A stretch of DNA of 64,000 nt from UBA981 sp942490995. GTDB lineage: Bacteria; Pseudomonadota; Gammaproteobacteria; Ga0077536. The notes beneath the pieces were generated by a model, which was not told the origin of the DNA, ran no database searches, and saw only the letters and a list, made by a program, of their open reading frames with translations. Positions 1 through 8,854 of this stretch are shown one piece after another; positions within the stretch are counted from its first letter, which is position 1, and the number at the start of each line of letters is the position of its first letter. Location of the stretch: positions 1-64,000 of the forward strand of contig CALOBG010000085.1 in assembly GCA_942490995.1 (NCBI GenBank), given 5' to 3'. Position numbers and translations under genes: made by a program.

Positions 1-61
1 CTATTCGAGTCCTTCCCGGACGTAGTAGAAATGCCCGCTGTAAATTTGGCAGACATTTTCG

Positions 62-360
62 ATGGCACGACGTTCACAGGCGGATTGGCAGGCCCTGATA
101 GAGGCGCACGCATCAAGTGGGTTAACAGCCGCGGCGTTCTGCCGCCAGCACGGGTTAATCCCAAGTCTTTCAGTTTTCGGCGTCGTCAGCTGGGCAAAAC
201 CGCAGTGGCACCGCGCAGTCCCTTTGTGGCGATGAAGTTGAGCGGTGGTTCACGCGCTGAGGTACTGCGGCTCCATGTGGGTTCGAGCACGACGCTGGAG
301 CTGTCGCCAGGCGTTGACGTGGCCTGGTTAACCGGGCTGCTGCGTGCGCTGAAGGATTAA
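62..360 (+). pseudogene. tnpA: IS66 accessory protein TnpA, frameshifted
   Basis: It aligns with the intact 99-residue TnpA at 14029-14328 from the same ATG. One base is missing near position 160 (CACGGGTTAA here, CACGGAGTTAA in the intact copy), which shifts the frame about a third of the way in. Downstream the reading frame is again identical to the intact protein. Further small differences lie just before the start. TnpA is one of two small accessory proteins of IS66 elements; no active product is expected from this copy. Confidence 0.85.
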
Positions 361-363
361 GCG

Positions 364-720
364 ATGGAGATGTTTCGTGACGTGCCGGCGGTCTATGTGC
401 ATCGTGAACCGGTCGATTTCCGGAAGTCGATCAACGGCCTGACGTTGATCATTGAAGATGACCTATCCCACTCGCCGTTCACCGGGGCGTTGTACGTGTT
501 CTGCAACCGCAAACGGGATAAGTTGAAGATCGTGTATTGGGACCGCAGTGGTTTCGTATTGTGGTACAAACGTCTCGAGCAGGACAAATTCCGCTGGCCA
601 ATGCGGTGGCCGGAAGCGTTGATCGAACTCAACGAAACGCAACTGCATCGGCTGCTTCAAGGCTACGCGTTCATGCCTGAGGAAGGTCATAAAACATTGC
701 ATTATGCGAGTGTTTTATAG
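364..720 (+). CDS. tnpB: IS66 Orf2-like accessory protein TnpB
   Basis: This 118-residue protein has the pattern of the IS66 Orf2 (TnpB) family. It begins with the conserved VYVHREPVDFRKSINGL segment and has a central basic CNRKRDKLKIVYWDRSGF stretch. The start is 3 bp after the tnpA stop, the usual spacing in the element. It is identical in amino acids to the copy at 14332-14688. TnpB is needed for transposition together with TnpA and TnpC, but its biochemical role is not established. It remains intact although its neighbours in this copy are broken. Confidence 0.9.
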   Translation: MEMFRDVPAVYVHREPVDFRKSINGLTLIIEDDLSHSPFTGALYVFCNRKRDKLKIVYWDRSGFVLWYKRLEQDKFRWPMRWPEALIELNETQLHRLLQGYAFMPEEGHKTLHYASVL

Positions 721-755
721 CGACTCAGATCAATCGTTTTGCTATACTGCCGCGC

Positions 756-2290
756 ATGTCAACGGTGCTCGAACAACTCCCTGATGATGTTGACGCACTG
801 AAGTTATTGGTCGTTGAACAGGCTGCTCGCAATGAGCAGTTGATGGCCGATAATCAGAACTACAAAACGCAAGTCTCGCTCCTCCAAGAACGTTTAAACC
901 TCGCTTTGGCGATCCGCTTTGCCGCACGCAGTGAAGGTGTCGCCCGATCAAATCCGATTGTTTGACGAAGCGGAGGCTGACGCCACTGAGTCTGGCGAGA
1001 CCGACACACCCTTGGCGATTGAGATCGCCCCGCACGCGCCAACGCGGTGGGCGTAAACCATGCTTCGGAGAATCTGCCACGCGTCGAGGTGGTGCATGTG
1101 CTGCCCGAGTCCGAGCAGAAGTGTACACACGATGGTCGGCCGCTGAAAATGATCGGCGAGTGGGTCAGCGAGCAGCTGGATATTGTGCCGGCGGTCATCC
1201 AGGTGATCCGTCATATCCGGGTGCCAGTATGTGCGCAATTGCGGGCGGTGCATCAAGATTGCGCGCCGTTGCCGCCCCAACCCATTCCAAAAAAGCATGG
1301 CTCACTCGGGCTTATTAGCCCATATCGCGGTCTGCAAGTATGTCGATGGCTTACCGTTGTACTGGCAGGAGACGATTTTAAATCGTATTAACGTCGACCT
1401 GCCGCGCGGTACGCAGGCGAGTTGATGATCGGCGTCGGCACATTGGTGCAGCCGTTGATTAATCTGATGTGTGACCGGCTGGTCGATTACATCGCACAGA
1501 TGTGGATGAGACGCGGTGGCGGCTTTGAAGGAAGCCGGTCGTCGCGCGCAACTGCCAACTTGCACTGTGGGTGCAACGCGGTGGACCGCCGGATGAGCGG
1601 GTCATCTTGTACGATTACGACGCCTCGCGAAGTGGCGCGGTGCCGCAACGGTTGTTGGCGGGCTATCGTGGTTACCTTCAGACTGACGGTTATGACAGCT
1701 ACAATCCGTTGGTTGCGACGGGTGGGTTGAAGCAGCTCGGTTGCATGGCCCATGCGCGTCGTTTTGACGAGGCGGTGAAAGCACAAGGGAAGAACAAGCG
1801 TCAGGAGTAGAGCTTGGCGCAGTTTATCACTCATACAAAGTTATACCGGGTTGAAACAGGCGCGGTGATGGCGGTAAACAGGCGTTACGCCTACCGCCTT
1901 CGGCGCAGGCGGTGCTCGACGAGATGCCGAGGATGGCTTGAGTCCGTACTGCAGGTCCGCCAGGCTGAACATGATCGGTAAAGCCCTGAATTATTTACAT
2001 CACGAATGGGACAAGCTCACGCGCTACCTGGATGACGGACGGCTGGAGATTGACGGCAACCTGTGCGAAGACGCGGTGCATCCGTTCGTGATGGGCCATG
2101 AGGGCTGGTTGTTCAGTGACTCAGTCGCCGGGGTTAATGCCTCGGCCAATCTTTATTCTTTGGTTGAGACCGCCGAGGCGCACGGACTGGGGCCACACCG
2201 CCAACCTGCGCGAGGTGTTCACGAAACTGCCTGGCGCGACGACGATCAAGAGACATCAGTTTTCTTGCTGACGGGCAATATCAGTCTCTA
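756..2290 (+). pseudogene. tnpC: IS66 transposase TnpC, multiply frameshifted
   Basis: It corresponds to the intact 514-residue TnpC at 14724-16268. The N-terminal coiled-coil region reads correctly for about 60 codons, then a 2-base deletion near 935 shifts the frame. More indels follow (around 1045, 1215, 1425, 1500, 1765 and 1810) together with substitutions. Fragments of the catalytic region and the C-terminal region (NLCEDAVHPFVMGH here, NLCENAVRPFVMGR in the intact copy) remain recognisable. The decay shows this copy is older, or under no selection, compared with copy B. Confidence 0.9.
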
Positions 2291-2337
2291 TTTTGCTAAT
2301 CCACATCGAACAACAGTGGAGTTTATCGCGCGCTTAC

Positions 2338-3575
2338 GTAGCGTGGAAACGGCGGAGTCGTTGTTGTGTCTCAGGTTGCAGAACATCAGTGGCTCGAGCG
2401 GTTGGCGAAACGCTGGCCGTATTGGGCACGGCCCTTCATCACTATCAATGCGTTCACGCATCGACGCGGCGAGTCAGTTGGCGAGCGTCGGGATTGTCGT
2501 CACCGGAAGAACGCGACCTGGCGGTCGGCGTCTCGTCGGGCGTACGCAGGCGGCAGTCAGCAGTGGGTGCACGGTACGCAATCACGCCAGCGCCCTGGTA
2601 ACGAGCGCTTCGCGGCCGATCCGGCAGTTGGCACCGTGGCGATAGAGTGACTTCCCCGCCGGGCAGACGCAGGTGCCGGCGACCGGGTCGTGTATGAAGT
2701 GGTCAGTTTTGTAGCCTGGCGTTTTCTTCTTATTGCCGGATTTGTCGTAAGGCGGATCGGGTTTATCCTGGTGCCGGGCCTGGATTTCCCAAGGCGTTCG
2801 TCGCGCCGTAGGGGTTGATTGCTCCGGCAGTAGAGGTTCATCGACGTTTCTTGTGGCATCGAGAAGAGACTCCCAGGTTGACTGCTGTAGTACCCGGCAT
2901 CAGCGGTATTCAGGCGTTTTACCCGATGGCGATACGACGCGGAGTTGCGTTCCCCTCGACGATCAGGATCAGCAGGGCCTGCCTCTGGGCTTGGTGCGTA
3001 CCGTAGGGCCGCCGGCGGCGATCTGGTGTTTGGCATCGACGGCGGGCGGACGGGGCGGTGTAGCCCTGGATAACGCCTTTATCGGTGGCCATCTTCGCTG
3101 CTCGGTATCGGTGCGGTTGCTCTTGACGACGTTGCCGCTGCTACCGCGACGGTCTTCAGGGTTGGCGGCCAGCCATTCGCGCAGTTCGGCGGCGTCAATG
3201 ATGCAGCCGGTCAATCTTTCAGTTCTGCGTTCGCTGTCGTCGGCGTCGACGGGTTCGCCGTCCGCGGTCTGATGACGGGTCAGCGGCGCTTTCGCGGTTG
3301 CTTCGAGTTTGGCGACCTGGCGCGCTCCAGTCGGCGCGTGTACCATCTTGTGCTTGGAGGCGTTACTCGGTAGGCGGCCCCGTCGATGGCGGGCAGTTCG
3401 CCGCCGATGAGAACCCTGATACTGGCGGATGGCAAGTACTGCGCCGGAGCACGGTGGCGATGTCGTCGCCAGGGTGCTGACGAAATGCGCGAGGGTAGGT
3501 AGAGTGCGGCTGGCTGTCGCCGCTGGGCGCGATCGACCGCGTCACGGGTACAGGCACGGGCGATCTGGCCTGCGC
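2338..3575 (-). pseudogene. decayed IS1182-family transposase remnant
   Basis: It aligns along most of its length with the intact IS1182 transposase gene at 10993-12519, in the same orientation, but with many indels and no long open frame. The C-terminal end is cut by the IS66 copy A junction at 2338. The N-terminal end and the outer terminus are missing: similarity stops near 3575, where sequence typical of an attC 3' half begins. This 1.2-kb stretch therefore holds no functional gene. Several short open frames in it are by-products of the decay. Confidence 0.85.
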
Positions 3576-3624
3576 TACCGCTCCGGTCGCGCGCCCTCAA
3601 GCGCAGGTTAACTTGGCGTTAGGT
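3575..3624 (+). other. attC 3' half-site (attC0)
   Basis: The stretch GCTACCGCTCCGGTCGCGCG, followed by CCTCAAGCGCAG and ending GCGTTAGGT, matches the 3' arms of the attC sites at 10010-10076 and 10780-10845. The R' core GTTAGGT is at 3618-3624. The 5' half is absent, apparently lost with the end of the IS1182 remnant. The next cassette gene begins only 17 bp after the core. Confidence 0.65.
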
Positions 3625-3640
3625 GTCACGAGAAACTGAG

Positions 3641-4057
3641 ATGACCGATCGCGATGAAGAAGGGTACCTTCGATACATTGCTGACGCCGATAGCCGCGAA
3701 AAAACGAACGGCGAAACATTCGATAAATCATTGCTGGCCCTGTCTAGTGCTCTATTGGGTATTTCCCTGACATTTACTAATAATGCTGTTCCGTTTGATT
3801 CTGCGCGATTCATCTCGTGTTTGCTTGCCGCGTGGGGCTTTTTCGCTTTAACAATAGTTCTGGTGATTAGTTCTATCGTATACGGACAATATTCAATTAA
3901 AAGGCTAAAAGACAACGCCCGACTTTACTATCTGGAAGGTGATAAATCTGTCAACGAATTCAGTGAGCATGTTTCTGTGGCTATACTTCGCTTTAACACG
4001 GTTAACGCCGCGTGTTTTATTTTGGGGTTGTTCTTTTCACCACATTCGTTGGACTAA
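3641..4057 (+). CDS. cassette-encoded membrane protein, possibly frameshifted at its end
   Basis: This unrecognised protein of 138 residues starts from ATG 3641; a GTG at 3623 would overlap the attC core. It has a charged N-terminus with a DSREKTNGETFDKSLLAL stretch and about three hydrophobic segments (roughly residues 33-50, 61-83 and 117-131). It is the first gene after an attC core and is followed by a second small gene in the same cassette. The last hydrophobic segment breaks off in a T-rich run near 4030. One extra T there would extend it in the downstream frame as FFTTFVGLNV, a more natural membrane helix end. So the stop at 4057 may be a frameshift product. Confidence 0.6.
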   Translation: MTDRDEEGYLRYIADADSREKTNGETFDKSLLALSSALLGISLTFTNNAVPFDSARFISCLLAAWGFFALTIVLVISSIVYGQYSIKRLKDNARLYYLEGDKSVNEFSEHVSVAILRFNTVNAACFILGLFFSPHSLD

Positions 4058-4077
4058 ACGTATCATCGGAGAACACT

Positions 4078-4218
4078 ATGAGTACCGAGAATCAGCAATC
4101 GCGTGAGGAACGAGGCCTTCCGACGTCAACTTATCAGCAGCAACAAAGCAAGCCTCAAGGAACCACGGGCCAGTCCGGGGAATCTTCACAAAACCAACAA
4201 TCAAGCCCGAAAAAGTGA
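4078..4218 (+). CDS. small Gln/Ser-rich hydrophilic cassette protein
   Basis: This 46-residue protein starts at ATG 4078, with GGAG about 9 bp upstream. The composition is strongly biased (Gln, Ser, Thr, Pro, Lys), with a QQQQ run, no hydrophobic core and a basic end, so it is probably disordered. It follows the membrane protein by 20 bp within the same cassette and ends 1 bp before the attC core, so the two are probably co-expressed. The frame is open upstream through 4012 and, after correction of the possible frameshift, could be a tail of the membrane protein. Function unknown. Confidence 0.5.
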   Translation: MSTENQQSREERGLPTSTYQQQQSKPQGTTGQSGESSQNQQSSPKK

Positions 4219-4231
4219 CACCTAACAAAGC

Positions 4232-5615
4232 GTGTATGGACTCCTCCCGCAAGTAGAGACGAAGGTGCGTTGTAGACGGTTGGGGTCGTTTGCAGTCGTT
4301 TATCCGGCCTCATTGTGGCTTTCGTTATCTGAAGCCGGGCCATCATGAATATCCGCGCACCGAGAGCCAATCGATCGAATTGACCTGTTACGGTCAGCAT
4401 TGTTATCGGCTTTCATCGGTACCGGTCCAACCTGAGATGTCATGAACGCGGGTGTCTCTACGCAAACGGGTTGATGGGTCAGGCGACGGCGCGCCCTGAG
4501 TCGAAGTCACATTCGCGTTTCCATACCGCCCAGCAGATACGGGCGAGTTTATTGGCCAACGCACAGGTAGCCTTGTTATGACCGACTCGTTGTTCGAGCT
4601 GGCAGGCCCACTGTTGCAGGCGTGATAGATGTTTCCCGGCACGCTGAAGTGTTTTGGCCCTGGCCAGCACCGAGCGCGCGCCGTGGGTGAGCAGCATGCG
4701 GAGGTAGCAGTCTCCCTGTTTGGAGATCCCGCCGAGTCGTCGTTTGCTGCCGGAGCTGTACTCACGTGGCGTGAGGCCGAGCCAACTGGCGAAGCGCCGT
4801 CCGTCGGGGAAATGATCCGGAGAGCCGGCACTGGCGAGCATCGCAGTACTGGTCAGCAGTCCAACGCCGGCGACGGTCTGCAGACGGTGAACGTCGATGT
4901 TGGCCTTCGTTAAGGCCTTCAGTTGTCGCTCTACGGACGTCATGTCGTTCTCGAGTGTTGCAATCTCTTCAAGGAGCCGGGTAAAGACGACCTTCAGAGG
5001 TGCCGGTATCGCCTCATCGTCGAGGATCTCTCTCGCTCGTCGCTGAGCGAGCTTTGCGCCTTCGGGGATGGCGAAGCCGAGTTCGCGGAGGAAGCCGCGC
5101 AGCGCGTTGATCCGTTGAGTACGGGTGCGCTTCCATTGTTCGCGGATCCGATGGAGCTGCTGGATCTGCTGTTGTTCGACGGAGCGCAGGGGTACGGGTT
5201 TGATCCCCTCGCAGCGATGGGCTTCGAGAAGTGCCTCGGTGTCGGCTCGGTCGGTCTTGTTGCGTCTGCGATAGGGTTTGACGTAGTGAGCGGGGACGAT
5301 GTCGGTGCGATGGCCGGCGGCTTGGGCCTGGCGCGCCCAGAAGTGTGCGGTGCCGCAGGACTCGACCAGGACCAATGCGGGTGGCTGGGTCGCGAGAAAG
5401 GTGCTGAATTCCTTACGCGAGAGTCGCCGGCGTTCGAGGATCCGGTAGTGGTCGTTAGCGACGGCGACCTCGAAGACATCTTTTGCCAGGTCGACGGAAA
5501 TGATCTTAGACTTCATGGGTGGACTCCTTCTGATGCTGAGCAAGTAGCAATGTCACAGTTCTACTTTGGTACATCGATACCGCAAAACAAAGCGCGGGAG
5601 GAGTCCATTTCATCA
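4232..5615 (-). mobile_element. IS110-family (IS1111-like) element, copy 1, inserted in attC1
   Basis: About 1.38 kb; the boundaries are inferred within about 10 bp by comparing the two copies and an uninterrupted attC. Subterminal inverted repeats ATGGACTCCTCCCGC (left) and its complement (right) lie close to the ends, the organisation known for the IS1111 subgroup. There is no target duplication, as expected for the family. The transposase is on the minus strand and intact. The non-coding left segment (about 4232-4478) contains no other gene. Confidence 0.8.
4479..5516 (-). CDS. IS110/IS1111-family transposase
   Basis: 345 residues from the ATG at 5516, the usual length of the family. The N-terminal DEDD (RuvC-like) domain shows SVDLAKDVFEVAV with its Asp, LVESCGTAHFW with its Glu, and the NKTDRADTEALLEA segment with the paired Asp residues. 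A coiled region follows. The C-terminal Transposase_20 domain begins at the LQTVAGVGLLTSTAM segment and continues into FASWLGLTPREYSSG and KQGDCYLRMLLTHGAR. It catalyses RNA-guided or site-specific insertion without target duplication. The copy at 8855-9892 is about 95% identical but carries a stop codon. Confidence 0.95.
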   Translation of the reverse strand: MKSKIISVDLAKDVFEVAVANDHYRILERRRLSRKEFSTFLATQPPALVLVESCGTAHFWARQAQAAGHRTDIVPAHYVKPYRRRNKTDRADTEALLEAHRCEGIKPVPLRSVEQQQIQQLHRIREQWKRTRTQRINALRGFLRELGFAIPEGAKLAQRRAREILDDEAIPAPLKVVFTRLLEEIATLENDMTSVERQLKALTKANIDVHRLQTVAGVGLLTSTAMLASAGSPDHFPDGRRFASWLGLTPREYSSGSKRRLGGISKQGDCYLRMLLTHGARSVLARAKTLQRAGKHLSRLQQWACQLEQRVGHNKATCALANKLARICWAVWKRECDFDSGRAVA

Positions 5616-5723
5616 ATCGAGGCCGACGCGTGACTGCCGCGCGTTTTAAACCGGCAGAGAGTTTCGGCTCAAAACGCGCGGCAGTCACGCGCGGCTCATC
5701 GCAGCGTTAGGCCTGTCCGAGCG

Positions 5724-6320
5724 ATGTTCCCCACAAGAAAAGAATGGCGTGCGTGGTCTTCCTTTGACCGAATCGCGTACATCTCGCAGCTTGCCGCGGC
5801 ACTTGCCTTAGTTCCTTCGGTGGTTTTCACGTGGATGACGTGGCGCGAGGCCCGGCTGTTAAGGCAAGACGAAAGAGCAATGTTCCTCTCTGAGAAAGCT
5901 CCACAGGTAGTGGTCGGTAGGCTCTACATCGAAGACGATCGCCTCAAGGTAGACGTAAGCAACGACGGAGAATCCACAGCAAAGGATGTGAGGCTAGCGG
6001 TATTCTTCGACGGGAAAGGCAATCAACTGGTGCGCTTTGAGACGTCTTCAGACTTGGTAGCTAGTTTCCCAAAATATCCCGACGAGAAATACAAAGGCTT
6101 CAATATCAGGAAGGGCGACTCTAAATCGATAACAATTGGTAGTCTTGAAAGGCTTTCCAAAGAAACAGGTAAGGTCGTTCAAAGTGTGCACGATTCGGAG
6201 CCTGGCGAGTGGAAGAAAGTACCCAGAGGGTCACTGACAGGGTGGTTGCGACTTACGTATGTCGATGCGGTTGAGAGCCCCTATCATTTGAGCAGGCCAT
6301 TTCTCGTCGCTCCAAAGTGA
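5724..6320 (+). CDS. cassette-encoded membrane-anchored protein of unknown function
   Basis: 198 residues starting 11 bp after the attC1 core. One hydrophobic segment near residues 17-39 (YISQLAAALALVPSVVFTWMTW) follows a short, basic N-terminus. The remainder is soluble with alternating beta-type pattern (VVGRLYIEDDRLKVDVSNDG, then AKDVRLAVFFDGKG). This is consistent with an Ig-like or beta-sandwich domain held at the membrane. I do not recognise a family. The gene occupies one cassette by itself, ending 12 bp before attC2. Confidence 0.75.
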   Translation: MFPTRKEWRAWSSFDRIAYISQLAAALALVPSVVFTWMTWREARLLRQDERAMFLSEKAPQVVVGRLYIEDDRLKVDVSNDGESTAKDVRLAVFFDGKGNQLVRFETSSDLVASFPKYPDEKYKGFNIRKGDSKSITIGSLERLSKETGKVVQSVHDSEPGEWKKVPRGSLTGWLRLTYVDAVESPYHLSRPFLVAPK

Positions 6321-6331
6321 GTTCGTAAATG

Positions 6332-6400
6332 GCCTAACATGCCGATCGAGGCGACGCCCTCGCGCTGCGCGCTCAGTCGCACCTCATCGGCGCGTTAGGT
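6332..6400 (+). other. attC2, complete
   Basis: This 69-bp site has 5' core GCCTAAC (6332-6338) and 3' core GTTAGGT (6394-6400). Between them GCCGATCGAGGCGACG pairs imperfectly with GTCGCACCTCATCGGC. It is the only uninterrupted attC in the left part of the array and serves as reference for locating the IS110 insertions. Confidence 0.85.
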
Positions 6401-6472
6401 TTAACTATAGGCCGACGTACTATCTAAAGGCACACTTCGAATAAAGTCGCGTTAAATAAGAAAGGAGCTGCG

Positions 6473-6760
6473 ATGATCCCGAACGAAATAGTTTCTACCT
6501 ATGCAAAACGCATGGATATCTCAACGCTGGAGTCCGGGCGGATATACGCGCAGCTAGAGCGTTTCTTCGAAAAGGTTGTCGCCGCAAACAGCAAGTCTTT
6601 GCTCTCAGAAGAATTGGATACGGCTTGGCATTATTTCATCATTCATACGCGAGCTTATAAGGACTACTGTGACTCAAAGTACGGTCGATTTATTCACCAT
6701 ACGCCGCAGGTTACTCCGGAAGGATTCGCCGACTGCGGTGCCGCATGTGATGCAGGCTAA
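6473..6760 (+). CDS. cassette protein with GRDP-like WHxF...HHTP core
   Basis: 95 residues, with a good Shine-Dalgarno (AAAGGAG, 6462-6468) before the ATG. Residues 48-79 read LDTAWHYFIIHTRAYKDYC and then GRFIHHTP. This pattern of a Trp-His pair followed by a HHTP motif is also seen in the 216-residue chromosomal protein at 28609-29259 and is typical of glycine-rich-domain-containing (GRDP/DUF1399) proteins. Here the glycine-rich tail is missing, so only the core domain is carried. It shares a cassette with the membrane protein that starts 10 bp downstream. Function unknown. Confidence 0.7.
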   Translation: MIPNEIVSTYAKRMDISTLESGRIYAQLERFFEKVVAANSKSLLSEELDTAWHYFIIHTRAYKDYCDSKYGRFIHHTPQVTPEGFADCGAACDAG

Positions 6761-6769
6761 TCTACCGAT

Positions 6770-7246
6770 ATGTTGTCTAATATTTTTGCGGGGCTAATCG
6801 CATCATTTTCGTTCTTGCTGCTGGGCCTGCTGTGGAAGTCGCACATTAGTCTATGGCTGCGTAATCTACGATACTCGGGGATCGACGTATCGGGGCGATG
6901 GACAGTCGACGAAGATGAAATCACCGCTCGAGGTTATAAGTTGACCGTGCCAACGCGGCTTACAGTCGATCTAAAACAGGTAGCAGACGAACTGTCGGGA
7001 GAAGCGATCGCGGAAATTCGACCACCCACTGGTAGGGAGCTAGTGCATTATTCCGCATCCGGGCAAATTAGGGATCGATTTGTCGCTCTACGGTTGGTGA
7101 TAAGAGACCCAAAACGTATATCGCACTTGTCCTTTTTGCTGGAAGTTAATGGTAATGGTGCAGTTATGGACGGATACATGTCCTTCTATTCGCTGCGCAG
7201 CCGCGAAATGAACTCAGTACGAACTGTATGGCGTGTAGACGAATAA
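6770..7246 (+). CDS. cassette-encoded membrane-tethered beta-rich protein
   Basis: 158 residues with an N-terminal hydrophobic anchor (about residues 4-24), then LWLRNLRYSGIDVSGRWTVD and an all-beta-looking domain (TRLTVDLKQVADELSGEAIAE, GQIRDRFVALRLVIRD, NGNGAVMDGYMSFYS). The G-x-W start of the soluble part and the later GYM strand resemble calycin-like barrels. Membrane-anchored beta-barrels of this type occur as effectors in anti-phage systems such as CBASS (Cap15-like), but no nucleotidyltransferase is nearby, so that is only a suggestion. It starts 10 bp after the GRDP-like gene, in the same cassette. Confidence 0.6.
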   Translation: MLSNIFAGLIASFSFLLLGLLWKSHISLWLRNLRYSGIDVSGRWTVDEDEITARGYKLTVPTRLTVDLKQVADELSGEAIAEIRPPTGRELVHYSASGQIRDRFVALRLVIRDPKRISHLSFLLEVNGNGAVMDGYMSFYSLRSREMNSVRTVWRVDE

Positions 7247-7387
7247 GGTGGGAGGTCGTTAAACCTAACAAAGCGTGTATGGACTCCTCTCGCAAGTAGA
7301 GACGAAGAAGCGTTGTAGACGGTTGGGATCGTTTGCAGTCGTGTATCCGGCCTCATTGGACTTGCCGGGTTTTAGTGGACACCCGGT

Positions 7388-8263
7388 TTAAGCTGCGTTG
7401 TGCAGCAGGACATAGTTTCTCTCAAATTCCATCGGACTGACGTAATCAAGAAATGAATGTCGTCTAATCCGATTGTAGAACACTTCGATATAGTCGAATA
7501 TTTCACGGGTTGCCTGCTCCCGGGTACGGAATAGCGCTCCGTGAACGAACTCGACTTTTAGCGTCGCAAAGAAACTCTCAGCTACGGCATTATCCCAGCA
7601 GTTTCCCTTGCGGCTCATGCTACACGTCATACCGCGGGCTTCGAGTAATTTGCGGTAATCATTCGCCGCATATTGACTGCCGCGATCGCTGTGGTGGATC
7701 AATCCTGCGACCGCCTTACAGCCGTCCGAGGCCATGTCCAGCGCGCGCAACGTCAAGGCCTGGTCAATGCGCGGGCCCATCGCCCAACCGACGACGCGCC
7801 GCGAATACAGATCAAGGATGACGGCCAGATACAGCCAGCCTTCCAGCGTCCAGATGTAGGTAATGTCGCTAACATAGGCCGCATTGGGCTTGTCGACGGT
7901 AAACTCACGCTTGAGCACATTCGGCGCTATCGGGTGCGCGTGAACCGATTGCGTCGTATTGCGAAAACGTCGCTTGCGCTTGCCTCGCAGGGCATTTTCA
8001 CGCATCAAACGGGCGACGCGGCCACGACCCACTGTGTGGCCCTGGGCCAATAACTCACGATGCACCCGAGGGCTTCCATAGGTGTCGCGAGAAGCCCGAT
8101 GCGCCGCCTTGATATGAACGACCAGTGCGCGGTCAGAACGCCTACGAGCACTCTCCGCACGCTTGTCCCACGCGTAAAAACCCGACCGCGAAACCTCAAG
8201 AAGCCGGCTCATCAGCGTCACCGGATACAGCGCCTTCTCCGCCGCCATGAATCGATATCTCAC
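7388..8263 (-). CDS. IS3 transposase OrfB (DDE catalytic subunit)
   Basis: 291 residues as drawn, though it is probably made as an OrfAB fusion by -1 frameshifting from OrfA. An N-terminal HTH_21-type region (DTYGSPRVHRELLAQGHTVG) precedes the integrase core. DDE motifs are visible: YVSDITYIWT (first Asp), HHSDRGSQYA (second Asp), and NCWDNAVAESFFATLKVE with the catalytic Glu. It begins 4 bp inside the OrfA end, the normal IS3 arrangement. Confidence 0.95.
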   Translation of the reverse strand: MRYRFMAAEKALYPVTLMSRLLEVSRSGFYAWDKRAESARRRSDRALVVHIKAAHRASRDTYGSPRVHRELLAQGHTVGRGRVARLMRENALRGKRKRRFRNTTQSVHAHPIAPNVLKREFTVDKPNAAYVSDITYIWTLEGWLYLAVILDLYSRRVVGWAMGPRIDQALTLRALDMASDGCKAVAGLIHHSDRGSQYAANDYRKLLEARGMTCSMSRKGNCWDNAVAESFFATLKVEFVHGALFRTREQATREIFDYIEVFYNRIRRHSFLDYVSPMEFERNYVLLHNAA

Positions 8264-8553
8264 GTCGATTCCCTGGCAAAGAAGGCCGTCGCTTTTTTTA
8301 ATATTTCGCGCTCCATCCGCAGCTGTCGAATTTCCCGGCGCAAGTGCAACAGCTCCTCTCGCTCCGCTGTCGTCAATACTTTCTGATCCCCGCAGCTCGC
8401 AACCGATTCACTGCCAGCTACCCATTTGCGCACCGCTGACTCCGTTAAATCCAAGTCCCGCGCTACCGCCGAGATCGCTTTGCCGCCAACTCGCACCAGT
8501 CCGACTACCTCGGCCTTGTACTCCGGCGTAAACGTACGTCTTTTCCTAGCCAT
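8260..8553 (-). CDS. IS3 OrfA, helix-turn-helix DNA-binding subunit
   Basis: 97 residues. The N-terminal half is the HTH domain (RRTFTPEYKAEVVGLV ... LDLTESAVRKWV); the C-terminal half is a leucine-zipper-like coiled coil (LLHLRREIRQLRMEREILKKA). A run of seven A residues followed by G on the coding strand (complement of 8292-8299), just before the OrfA end, is a typical slippery site for the -1 shift into OrfB. Confidence 0.95.
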   Translation of the reverse strand: MARKRRTFTPEYKAEVVGLVRVGGKAISAVARDLDLTESAVRKWVAGSESVASCGDQKVLTTAEREELLHLRREIRQLRMEREILKKATAFFAREST

Positions 8554-8854
8554 ATTTCACCTCTATTGAGCATTCTCGCTCTATCTGAGGTGTCTACCAA
8601 TCCCCGGCAAATCCACATTGTGGCTTTGATTATCTGAAGCCGGGCCATCATGACCAATTCGTCGGGAACGAATTGGAACCGCGTTAGCGGGCCCGAAGGG
8701 CGAGCCTCATGGATGAGGCGAGTAATATCCGCGCACCGAGAGCCAATCGATCGAAATGACCTGTCGTGGTCAGCTTTGTTATCGGCTTTCATCGGTACCG
8801 GTCCAACCTGAGATGTCATGAACGCGGGTGTCTCTACGCAAACGGGTTGATGGG

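Larger units (their letters stand above)
1..2337 (+). mobile_element. IS66-family element, copy A, decayed, left end outside window
   Basis: This copy matches the complete IS66 at 13944-16314 almost base for base. Base 1 corresponds to base 24 of that element, so only about 23 bp of the left end lie outside the window. The right terminus ends in GCGCTTAC at 2330-2337, as in the complete copy. tnpB is identical to the other copy, but tnpA and tnpC carry indels, so it cannot make a full transposase set. It abuts, and probably inserted into, an older IS1182 remnant. The 8-bp target duplication would be GTAGCGTG (2338-2345), which can only be checked on the missing left side. Confidence 0.9.
4220..5712 (+). 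other. attC1, split by an IS110-family insertion
   Basis: The 5' core ACCTAAC is at 4220-4226 and the 3' core GTTAGGC at 5706-5712. After removal of the IS, the arms read TAACAAAGCG joined to ATCGAGGCCGACGCG. This resembles the intact site at 6332, where TAACATGCCG is joined to ATCGAGGCGACG. The distal part holds a long inverted repeat (GCGTGACTGCCGCGCG and its complement). Confidence 0.8.
7357..8615 (-). mobile_element. IS3-family element, complete
   Basis: 1259 bp with 27-bp imperfect terminal inverted repeats beginning TGGACTTGCCGGG (left) and, on the other strand, TGGATTTGCCGGG (right). A 3-bp target duplication CAT is at 7354-7356 and 8616-8618. Comparison with IS110 copy 1 confirms that the host sequence is continuous when the element and one CAT are removed. 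It encodes OrfA and OrfB on the minus strand with a frameshift window. The element appears intact. Confidence 0.95.
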
